Shown: positions 53,955 to 64,000 of the stretch, one piece after another
Position numbering within the stretch: the first letter of the stretch is position 1
How the letters are laid out: each line of letters begins with the position of its first letter
DNA from: Brugia malayi
Lineage: Eukaryota > Nematoda > Chromadorea > Rhabditida > Onchocercidae
NCBI RefSeq assembly: GCF_000002995.4
Contig: NW_025062476.1
Span: 14,007,001 to 14,071,000 of the forward strand
DNA: 64,000 bases
Reading direction: 5' to 3'
Made by a program: the position numbers and the translations under genes
The notes under the pieces: model-generated
The model's database searches: none
What the model saw: the letters and a program-made list of their open reading frames with translations, nothing else
What the model was told of the DNA's origin: nothing

Positions 53955-54194
53955 CAGTTCGGTATATCATTGTTTGATTTTGCTGTTTTCCATTTTTTGG
54001 TGAGTACTAACTCTTTTTTAATTGATGTGAGCGAATTATTACAGAAAACAGTTAGGAGTGATGTGTTTATGAGCAAATTATTTATAGAAAACGCTGTACC
54101 AATTTCGGAAACATATGATCCATTCAAACAGTGGAGACGTGGAAGATCGAAACCTCAACGTGGCCGCCGAGTGCAGAGGGGGCGTAAACTGTGA
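53955..54194 (+). other. Alternative 3' coding blocks of crn-3 (basic tail)
   Basis: Block A (53955 or 53958 to 53999) lies between an AG acceptor and a strong GTGAGT donor. Block B (54045-54194) follows a TTACAG acceptor and ends in a stop after an Arg/Lys-rich tail. Block B contains ETYDPFKQW followed by RRGRSKPQRGRR, which resembles the basic C-terminal part of Rrp6 proteins. Both blocks start in phase 0, while the preceding exon (53630-53795) ends in phase 1, so they cannot be joined directly with the splice sites I see. They may belong to another isoform, or a one-base error or unseen exon may lie in between. Confidence 0.45.
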
Positions 54195-56890
54195 TAACGA
54201 TGGATTGAGCATTTTTTTTGTGTGTCTGTAATTGCCATTGTTGTTATTTTTTTTATTTGGCTCTAATTGAATAATGTAGTGTTTGGAGTTAATGACTACC
54301 ACAATTATTTATAATCTGTTCTTTGATTATCAAAATTTTTTTTCTTGCATCATTTAAAGTTAATTAAGTTGCTACTTATTTAAATTCCTTATTATTTGTT
54401 AGCTTCATTGTGCTTCCAATGTGAGACCAATTTTAAACAGCTAAAATATATAATATGTACGGATGCTAGTCATTGCTTCCTATAATTTTCACTACTGTTG
54501 AAAAACTCATACTTTTGCTTTCATTTTCAAAGTTTCATGCTCAAATCGACCACAAAAAATAAAACTTATTTTTTAAAGTTTTAAATTCCAAGGCATATTT
54601 TGTTATGTTCCAGAAATGTTTTTTTTTTTTCCCATTTATGCAAAAATTCTTTCCATTTGGTTTACTTTTTTTTCTTTACGTTGCTTAAAATTGACTTTTG
54701 GAGAAATGAATAATGAGAAGTGAAAATAAATTCTGAGAAAATCTGCACAAAATAGGATTAATTTGGAAAGGAGGGAAGACTGGAAATTCAAAATAAAACT
54801 ACAATATTCATATTGTAATGGATGCGGTGATAATATTCGGTGAGTAAGGTGCAAGTCAAAGGTCAAATAATTATTTTTATTGGTGGTGGATATTCCGCCA
54901 AAACCTAGTAAGCAGAAAATGAGATGCATATTTTTACGATAGTTATTATTAATTGTATTGACAAATAAGGTTACTTAAATTATTTGTCATGTCAAGATAA
55001 TACTTTTGTGTTAGATTTGTGTGGTGAGATTTTTGTAAGTGAATAGTTAAGTTAATTTTATGCTTAAATCTTTGATAAAATATTCAATTTTTTTTTCAGT
55101 TAGCAGTTTTATAATTATTGTAAAAATTACTCCTCAATTATTCAGTTCTTACCAAATTACTTATCAATAATAATAATCTAAGTAACAATTATGTTTGTAT
55201 TAGTTCTTGTAAAAGTTCTCTTCTAATTAATGAAATCAGTAAATTTGTTTGAAATCACATTCGTAGATATATCACCGATTTTTTATTTTATTGTCTTTTT
55301 GTTTGGATTTCATTATTAATCACTGGTCATATGTTCTTCTTCATGATTACTTTTTAATTGTTATTTAAAATTTTGATAAAGTATGCTAATCAAAAATGAT
55401 TTATCAACGGCTGTAAATGATTATAGTTACAAACATTCTTGCAATAAAGTACGTTTAACCAATTTTCTGAGTGTTAATACTAATAATAATTGATTTATAT
55501 CGATGAATTCTATTAAAAGACAGCATAGCAGTATCAACGATGCCTTATCAATCTCGAAAATCACAGAAATATAACGGTGTAACAGTATTAGACAGATCTT
55601 ATCAATTTTGGTAAATATTGCTAGAGTGGTAGTGTAATAACATTAGTTGAGTCTTATCAATTTAGCAAATTATTAAATGTTGGCATATTGATAACAGGGT
55701 ATGATATCAAGGTGATAAGAGTATAGTAGCAAACAAAAATGAAAGGTATTGTTGATAAAAGTATCAGAGAGATCTTATCAATAACTGAGGTAAAATATTA
55801 ATAAAAACCTGATAGAGAGATTTTCTGTGATTTCTTTTTCCTTGTGATACTTGCGATAAACCATTATTTTTTTATGATAAATTTCTTGTGATAAATTATT
55901 ATTATTAATAATATTTGCATTTAAATTGGTATTCTCCTAATTCTTTGACCTAAATTATCACAAAATTTATCAGGGATCAGCTGTTAAATCAAAGTACACA
56001 CATATATGTACACGTAATGCACGTAAGGATGCAGACATATATGCAAGAAATATTTGTCATTTGTCATCACTGATTGTCAAATGGAGGTATAATGACAATT
56101 ATTTCCTTTACTCTGATACTTCCGCAAAACAAGCTAAATGTTTTTTTTTTTTCTCTTCTTTTATACATCTCTTTTTGATTTTAACCGATCTTTAGTTCCA
56201 AGTAATCATTCCTACCATTAATCACACAGGAAAAAAACGATAAGAGAAATCAAATCCGGTTTGTTGGTATAAACTTAAGTAGTTTAACTGTCTTATTTAC
56301 TGCACTTACCTTCTTCCATCTCTTTTCCCTACCTTTTCTCTAAAATTCCCTTTCATTTCTAATTCATCCGCTTGTGTTATCATCATGTGCTTCTGTTTAA
56401 TATTACATATAAATATCGAATAATATAAATAAAATTACTGATTACTTGGATAAAGCTCTAATATTAAAATAACACTAATTAAGCTTAGTGTTACGTATAT
56501 TCTCATCAGGAATTTAATTATTTTTATTTATTTATTTGTTTCTAATGATAATAATAAAATTATTATTATTTGTAGTAGCAGTAGTATTGTTGTTGGTATT
56601 AGCATAACCGATTTTATTAATAACTTAGCATTGTAATTTACTAATAATTGATAAAATTATTAGTTGAATGATTAAAATAATCCAATTATTTTATTACTTA
56701 AATATTGAAATCACATTAGAAACTTTCCATTTATTGCTGCTGATATGCCATTATTCTAACTGTTAGTAAATCTTTCTTTAAGTAATTTCAAATTTTGCAG
56801 TTTATCAAAATTAATTTGCAATTAATTAAACTTACGTAAATATTTTTTTTTTTGTGTCAAAGTTCAATAATTTAAAAAGTAAGATTTAGC
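54195..56890. other. Intergenic region between crn-3 and the transporter gene
   Basis: About 2.7 kb of AT-rich sequence with no supported gene. The crn-3 3' flank occupies the first part. Between 55544 and 55894 there is a dense cluster of TGATAA motifs, described separately. The last 450 bp before the start codon hold TTA-rich runs (56520-56590) and T-tracts. Confidence 0.6.
55544..55894. promoter_or_regulatory. Cluster of GATA-factor motifs upstream of the transporter gene
   Basis: TGATAA or its reverse complement occurs at 55545-55550, 55599-55604, 55654-55659, 55689-55694, 55713-55718, 55753-55758, 55775-55780, 55875-55880 and 55889-55894. Five of these are the extended TGATAAG form. At this base composition I estimate fewer than one site would be expected in 350 bp. 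TGATAA is the core site of nematode ELT GATA factors that drive intestinal genes. The cluster is 1.0-1.35 kb upstream of the transporter ATG; an enhancer role is inferred. Confidence 0.45.
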
Positions 56891-59800
56891 ATGGCTACGA
56901 TTACTTCATTAGATATTAATGATGCATCGATAATAAATTATGGCAAACCAAATGGTCTTCACTGGATTACTGCTGCATTATTCCTGATCGCTGATATGGC
57001 TGGTGCCGGTATTGTTGCATTTCCGGTTGCAATGACTCGATCCGGTAAAAAGAGAAATTTCGCGCATTAATTTTAACAAAAAGTTGATCATATGATAATT
57101 GAATTATTAGAACAAATAATTCTATCATTCAATGTGGTTAAGAACAAATAGCGATAAGCTTAAGTCTTTTTTTCCAGCACAATGTTAATTATTCAATTAA
57201 AAGTTTAATTTACAACAAATAATATTCTTAACCTCAAAGTTTTCACTTGTGATATAAAAAAAAAAAAACATATTTCTATCAAATTTATTCCATATTACTG
57301 ATAAACTGTGGTGTATCAAATATATATTTTTAAATTCTATGGTCTCAGCTTATTAACAAATCATTTCAAAACAAAAATATTGGAATACTTATTAATACTA
57401 TTAACAAATTATCCGAAGGAAAAAAAAAAAAAAAAAAACAGAGTGCTTATAATTTAATAAACCTTTAGTATAGGAAATCATTTGATGAATGCTAAAATTT
57501 CATTTTTACACTTCCAATTTCATTGATAAGTGAAATGATGAATTGAGCAATTTTACAAATTACTAAATTAATAATCTAAAAGAAAATTTAACAAAAAATT
57601 ATTAAATTGCTCATAAATATAATAAATGTATAATATTTAGGTACTTTTGGTGGTATAATTATTTTGGTACTGTTAGCAATTACATTTTGTTATACAGCAT
57701 GCATACTATCAAAAAATTGGATTATTATGTGCGAACGATGGACTGTTTATGCTAAACACTGCCGGAAACCGTATCCGGAAATGGCATACCGTGCAATGGG
57801 CACCAGTGCAAGGTTTACTTTTTAGTGTCTGTTATAATGTTTTAGAGCTTTCTTTTCTATCTTTTTTTATTATTTAAAAAATATTGAACATTTGTTTGTT
57901 TCCAGTGAAAAATAATAAAAAGAAATTGTATTATTTTCTGTAGTATTTATTATTTTATATTTTTAATTTATAACAAGGAAAAGTATTTCAATATATTTAA
58001 TCCAGAAGAAATATTAATATAATTATTTATTTAAATTTTTGTCTATTTTTTTCTTTCAAAAAGTTAAACAATCATTTAATTTTAACATGAATATATGATA
58101 GCAATTGTTTGATTTAAAAACTTTTTCACAAGTTTCAGATCTATTTGCTCGTTTATTCTCAACACTGTCCTCTTTGGTGTCGCCGTTGTCTTTTGTTTAC
58201 TAGCAGCTTATATCATTAATGATTTTATCATTTCCATTACTAATTATGATATTGGATTTTGCTATGTTTTGTTATTTGTTACAGTAGCTATTTATCCGGT
58301 AACATTGTTACGATCACCACAAGATTTTTGGTAATTTCAATTGGAATTATTCTTTTTTTATTTTATAAAAAAAATATTTTAAAAGTTATTTTTGAAAACT
58401 TTTTTTTTTGCTTTCAAAATTTGTCGTCAATGAACTATCAAATGTTAACATTTATAAAAGTTTAATATGACATTTTAATTATTATCAAATTTCTTTGTAT
58501 AATTTCAGCAAAAAAAAATGAAAAACAACGATAATTAATATTGATTTAATTAATCAAAATTGTAATTTTAATAGGTGGGCGGTTGTATTAGCTATGCTAA
58601 CAACACTGTTTTCCGTATTTCTCATCCTTGTTGGTTCATGGTTGGATTACGGAAAATGTGGCACTGATCAGAAAAAGCCAGTCATCCGGTTTAATGACAT
58701 CGTTGCATCTTTGGGGACATTTATGTTTGGCTTTGGTGGACACATTGTATTTCCAAGTGTGCAGCATGACATGAAATATCCGAAACATTTTATTCGTTCT
58801 GCAATTTTAGCTTTTGTCGGTTCGTTTTAATAATATCTTTTCTTTTCTTTTATAAATTAAATTAAAATAATTAATTGTTAAAAATTAGAGTAAATACATT
58901 TCACAATAAATCAAACAATCTCTCTTCTTCTTTTCCTCAAAACGAAAAAAAAAAAAGGAGAAAACCGATTGTTTAATCAATTTTTCAAAAAGAGAAAAAA
59001 TGGACACATTGTTTTAAAAAAGAAAAAAACGCAACATTTTTTCAAACAAACTTAATTATATTTTTGTTTTTAATTAAAATATTTTTTAAACAAAACTTTC
59101 TTCTTTCTTTTTTATATATTTTGAAAATAAATTTTTACATCACAATTGTTTCAAATTTTCTTTTAAAAAAAGGTTCTAATTATATATAGCTTCAGACTTA
59201 TTTTATTGATTATAAGTAAATAGCAATAATAATAACAATTAATAGTGGCGATAATGAAAATAATAATAACAACAGTAGTAATAACAGTAATGTTATTAGT
59301 AATAATAATAATAATAATAGATAATCAAAATGGAATATATGGCAGTTTGAGACTTTTTGTAATGATTATTAGAAGGACAGAAAATATTTTCTAGAAAATT
59401 CCTACAGCGGTACTATTTATTGCTGAATTAATATTTTAGAATATGAAATTCTCAACAAAGTTAGCAAATTTTTCATCTTAATTTAGTAATCAATGAACGT
59501 TAATTTGGTATTAATTAAATGTTAGTGAACTGTCATCCATTTCACTTCATTTAATACTTAATTCATAATCGATCAATAAATGTTGTCAATTACAGGAGTA
59601 GCAGTGCTGTACTTACCCGTGTCCATACTCGGTTACGTGACGTACGGTAATTCACTTCACGACTCCGTTATTAATTCTATACAGGTACCACGTAATTCAA
59701 ATTAATCATTTAAAAAAATTTCTTCATTCAGTTTTTTATTTGTGGATTTATCATCAAAAAATTTATTTTACAGCTAATCGCATCAATTTATTTTCTTATT

Positions 59801-62285
59801 TATGAATTATTTTTGTTGAAAATCATAAAACATTAATTTAAATTTAGCGACAAACACTAAAATAAAGTACGCAACAGTTTCTTATGAAGCCAATATTGGT
59901 AACTTAATGATTGCATTTTTATAAATTGTTGAAATTTTTTTCCATTTGAAGAAAAAAACTTTTTTTGCATAGTTGAATTTAGTAATTTTATTGAAATCAA
60001 TAAACAGAATTGAATTTGACAACTCTGTTTTGATTAAAAGAAGAAATAAATTTATAAATGGACAATTGCTTGTATTATAATGAATTAAGTTAAAGATTAT
60101 ATTGAAGTAAGTATTGAATTTGAACTTTTTATGCCAGAAAATTTTATAAATTAATTTCTCTTTTTCGACTGGTTGGATTCGACAATGTGCTAATTTATTC
60201 ATCGCAGTGCATTGCATACTGACATTAACTGTCATCATTAATCCATTAAATCAAGAAATGGAAAGCTTTGTCAGTGCTCCTCATCGTATGTTTTTTTCTC
60301 TCCCTCTCCCTTTCTCACTTCCTCTCTCTCTCCCTCTCTCTCTCTCTCTCTTTTCTCTTTTTTCACTTTTTGCTAACAAATGATTACATCCCTTATCATA
60401 TTCTTAACATTTCAACAATTTCCACTCGATAATTAGTATCAAATTTTCATTACTTACATTTTAATTAAGTAACTTTTATAACTTTTGTTAAAGCAATTAT
60501 ATTAAATAATAATTATTATTGTTTATATATATTTAAATTAGTATTATCAACATTTCAGTATTCAATTTTAGTTTAATGATATTATATAAATTGATTGTGT
60601 ATATTTGAAGTTTAGTAATTTTTATCACTTCTCCTTTCAATAATCAATTTACAATTTAATGCTTAAAAGCATAAATAGAAACAATTATCAAAATTATTGC
60701 GATTACTTTCTATTGTTTATACTTTTGTCACTTTCGCTCATTAATTTATAATTGTTGACAAGATTGATAATCGTTTTATCATTTGTCAGACATCCCACAA
60801 TTTGTGACTATTATCATTAATTAATTAAATTCTTATCATTTTATTGCAGATTTTGGTTGGCATCGAATTATTATTCGTACAATTGTCCTTTTAGCAATTT
60901 TATTTGTTGCGGAAACAGTACCCAAATTCGGACCAATCCTAAATGTTATTGGTGGTAGTACAGTTGCGCTCACATCAGCAATGTTACCGCTTATTTACAA
61001 TAATTATCTAAACGCATCGATCCACGATCCAATCACAAATACTTATAAACGACCAACATTTTCACAGTACTAAGTTATTTCGTTTTTCATTTCTTTTTAC
61101 TATTACAAATTTTTTATTCTTTCATTTTTTTAATAAAACAAATGAAAAAAAAAGGTGGAAATAATGAATTACGTGAAAGTTTTACGTAAAACGTAAATTT
61201 AATTTCGAAGCAAAAAAAAAGGTAATTAAATGAATAATAAGCATTTTGATAAGTTTATTTTGATAATTAAATGAATAAGTAAATATATCAAATAGATGGC
61301 ACAATAATTTAATTATGAGCATTGTTTACTTTATTTTGTTCACTTGAAATTTAAAAAAAAAAAAAAGTATGTTGAATGATATTTGAGTTCATCCAATTAC
61401 TATTTTTTCGCTTAAAAATTTTGAAAATTAGTATGAATTATTTTTTGCAGTAATACTATTATTGTAATTGTTATTGTTGCACAAATGTAATTTAAATTTT
61501 TAATTTTTCAGAGTACTTCAACGAAATTCAAAAAGTAAATTATTGGTTGATTTCATTGTTATTGGTAAGCATACTATGAGCATTTTCTTTTTTTTTTGGA
61601 GAAAATCTTTGCTTTTGTATTTTGCGATTTGTAAAAAGAAAATGTAAATGAAATTTAAAATAAACAACTGAATTTAATTTAAATTGAATTTGAATGCTTC
61701 TGTCCTTCTACTTTTTTTTTGTAATGATAAGTAATCCTATGAGAACTGTTATCACTCATTATGTTACCATTTCTCCTAGTAAACAAAATAATTATTATTA
61801 TTATTGCGATTGATAAAAAATTTTCTTTCCTAAAATTTTTCATTTCCTTTCTTGTTTTCTGTTTTTTACCTAAAAAATGAATAATTTAAGTATTTTTAAG
61901 TATGCTTAAATATATCAAAATTTTTATTTCTCTCTTAATATACTAATTAATAACAAATAATTAGGGTAAAAAATAATGAAATGATAAATTAATTAAATGT
62001 AGTGGAATATTTTTTCCACCTTTTTAAATGGAACCTTAATCGTAATAACATAACCGTAATAATGATAATAATAAAATATTATGATAACAATAATAAGTAA
62101 TCATAATTGCTTGACTGATTGCAGTAGTATCGGTACTATTCGGCATGGCAACAACATACATTGCTATAATTGACATGTCATCAACAGATTTCACTGCGCC
62201 GTGCTATTTGTCATTTGCGGAAAGTGCAGCGGCGCAGAATGCATCTGCTCAACTGTTATCAGTGCAATCATCGCTTTGTGATTAA
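56891..62285 (+). CDS. AAAP (Aa_trans) family amino acid transporter
   Basis: Nine exons: 56891-57044, 57641-57812, 58139-58330, 58575-58819, 59596-59684, 60168-60285, 60850-61066, 61512-61564 and 62125-62285. They encode 466 residues with about eleven hydrophobic segments. The N terminus shows the Aa_trans pattern: LHWITAALFLIADMAGAGIV followed by AFPVAMTRSG, then FGGIIILVLLAI. Later blocks are PVTLLRSPQDFWWAVV, ASLGTFMFGFGGHIVFPSVQ (the conserved glycine-rich core), YLPVSILGYVTYGNS, LTLTVIINPLNQEME and NVIGGSTVALTSAMLPLIY. Such proteins move neutral amino acids or related solutes across plasma, lysosomal or vesicle membranes, usually with protons; the substrate cannot be told from sequence. 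Exon 60168-60285 is required by homology, but its 5' edge reads TTTTTCG with no AG. A second oddity is an in-frame stop at 61071-61073 just past a donor. The start is the first ATG after a TTTAG acceptor. Confidence 0.88.
59224..59322. repeat. Degenerate AAT trinucleotide array in a transporter intron
   Basis: AAT/AAC/AGT units, imperfect, within the intron 58820-59595. Confidence 0.8.
60298..60352. repeat. CT-rich microsatellite in a transporter intron
   Basis: CTCTCC and CT units shortly after the donor at 60286. Confidence 0.9.
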
Positions 62286-64000
62286 ATATTTAAATTTCAA
62301 CACTAACTGTCAATGTGGTCTTTGCTTCTGTGTATGATAGTATGTAAATAATTTTATTTCAAATTAAGTAATATAAATAATTGTTTGAAAGTTTGCGTAA
62401 ACAAGTAGAATAGTCTATAAACAAAAAAAGGTACAAAAAATGAAAAACTGAATACAAAAGATGTAATTAAATGAGCAATGCATATTATAATTTTCTTTTT
62501 TTTAAATAAGAAAATTGTTTCATTTATAAACAAATTAATTTGAGCAAATATATTTGTTATAAAGTTAATAATAAATAATTAATTGCGAGTAATAAATTAA
62601 AAAGAAATAAACAATTATGTGTGTAATTGAAAACATTTTGCATTTTTTCCAAAAATAAATTCATTTTATCAAATTGCGAATACATTTCTGATTTGATATT
62701 TTTTTAACTTTGAGCTTATTTTCACTTTTTTATCTTTTTTTTTTTGTTTTTTTGTTATTGTTAGCTTCTTTTAGATACTCTAATTTGAGTTTCCATTTGT
62801 TTCAAAAAAATTGAAAGAGAAACAACGAAAAATGGTCTAATTTAATTGTATCTAAAATAATAAATTTTTTTTCGATAATGTTGCAAATTTTACAATCAAA
62901 TATTTTTATTGATAATATTATTAGCATTTTTCATTCTGTTTTTCTTTAATGCTATAAAATGCAATGTTATTAAAGCAATAAAAATTTATTTAACAAATTT
63001 ATTTATTCCATTTGAAATGAAGAAATAAAGGTTAAAAAGATTACTTTCATACTGAAATAAACAAAAAATAATGGAAAATTGTTCTGAAAAAAGAATAAAA
63101 ATGAATTGAAATGAATTGATTTCAATAAAAAAGATTTATTAGTAATGAAATGGTAAACAAAAATGGAAATTTTTCCCTAATATTTCGTTGTAAATGAAAT
63201 GTAAGCTATCTATTATTATTATTAACTTAGAAAAGAATTCATCTTCACCTTAATTTTTAATTTGTTCTTTAAATCAATGTGCTAAAAATTGTTTAAACAA
63301 GAAAAGGAATTTGGGCAGTGTTATTGTGAATTTAATATTCGAATATTTTCTATTTGAGAGATAAAATCACAATATTAAATAAAGTTTAAATTAAATCTAT
63401 TATTTGAATTATAATATTTGGAATATCTGAGATCCTTTAATTTCATTATTTTAATTTGATAATATATTTGTTTTTTTTTTTTTTTTTTTAAAAAAAAATT
63501 TCAGCAAAAAAAGAAAAATCGACGAATTCATTAAAAACTTTGACAGATTTGACAATTTCAAACATTCATATATTATTTTATTCTCAATTAATTTAATTTA
63601 GTGAAACAATTTTTATTGCATATGAACGGCTGTTGTCGTTCATTTTGCGCTGCGCGAAATGCATTATATTGAAGAAGGACAAATCATTGATCAATGGGTG
63701 TGCTGTTTTGTGCGCCATGCGCAATTAGTCTAATTAACTAATACTTCATAATATCTCAAATGCGCCAATAAATCCAACAAAAAAGACAGCTATGATATTT
63801 GATTAATTATTTAAGGAAAAATTACGATAAATCAAATTTTATCATCGCGCATTTTGTCCAGCTGTAGTTTTTTTTTTTTTTTTAATTTTATTAAAAGTTT
63901 ACATCATTTCATAATAAATTCTTTTTCCTCAATAGAACAATTTAAAATTTTCTTTACTTTTGAAAATGATAAACTTTTGTCTTGCACAAACAATTTTAAT
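62286..64000. other. 3' flank of the transporter gene and intergenic region
   Basis: AT-rich, with no open frame or recognised gene. Poly-T and poly-A runs are common (for example 63472-63498). A block at 63600-63860 is less AT-biased, with several GCGC-containing motifs and an inverted repeat, and is listed separately. Confidence 0.6.
63622..63661. repeat. Two adjacent inverted repeats with GCGC motifs
   Basis: ATGAACG at 63622-63628 and CGTTCAT at 63637-63643 form perfect 7-bp arms around an 8-nt loop. Immediately after, ATTTTGCGC and GCGCGAAAT pair at 8 of 9 positions around a single T. More GCGC-type motifs lie within the next 200 bp. Function is unknown. Confidence 0.5.

Overview
The window is AT-rich animal nuclear DNA with about six protein-coding genes, all split by introns. 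The genome style and protein similarities point to a parasitic clade III nematode, most likely a filarial worm. Most introns end in a nematode-type pyrimidine-rich TTTNCAG or TTTTAG acceptor. Several start codons sit just behind such an acceptor, as expected for spliced-leader trans-splicing. Proteins resemble Caenorhabditis genes, but introns are longer and more AT-rich. Species was not determined, and no bacterial, phage or viral gene was recognised. All exon models were assembled by eye from splice motifs, phase continuity and remembered family sequences, with no database search.

Layout: 1-5284 is intergenic and ends in the upstream region of a TBX20-type T-box gene (mab-9 ortholog, + strand, 5285-12626). 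A convergent spacer follows, then a ZYG-11 family gene on the minus strand (16263-21802). This gene is divergent from gcs-1 (glutamate-cysteine ligase catalytic subunit, + strand, 24631-29960). About 11.8 kb (29961-41769) then holds no gene I can firmly support. It contains microsatellites, an 11-copy 35-bp minisatellite, two islands of more complex sequence and one possible minus-strand first exon. The ALG9 mannosyltransferase gene (- strand, 41770-47242) and the EXOSC10/Rrp6 gene (crn-3, + strand, 48242 to about 53907 or 54194) diverge from a shared 1-kb promoter region. An amino acid transporter of the AAAP (Aa_trans) family (+ strand, 56891-62285) follows a 2.7-kb spacer that contains a dense cluster of GATA-factor motifs. 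62286-64000 is AT-rich and holds no recognised gene.

The genes do not form one pathway. They cover developmental transcription (mab-9), CUL2 ubiquitin-ligase substrate recognition (zyg-11), glutathione synthesis (gcs-1), N-glycan precursor assembly in the ER (ALG9), nuclear RNA decay (crn-3) and amino acid transport. No new biological system was found. The best leads are the GATA-motif cluster before the transporter, an inverted TGACAG pair before mab-9, a transporter exon with no AG acceptor, a 15-nt exon and an unresolved 3' end in crn-3, and the homogeneous minisatellite.
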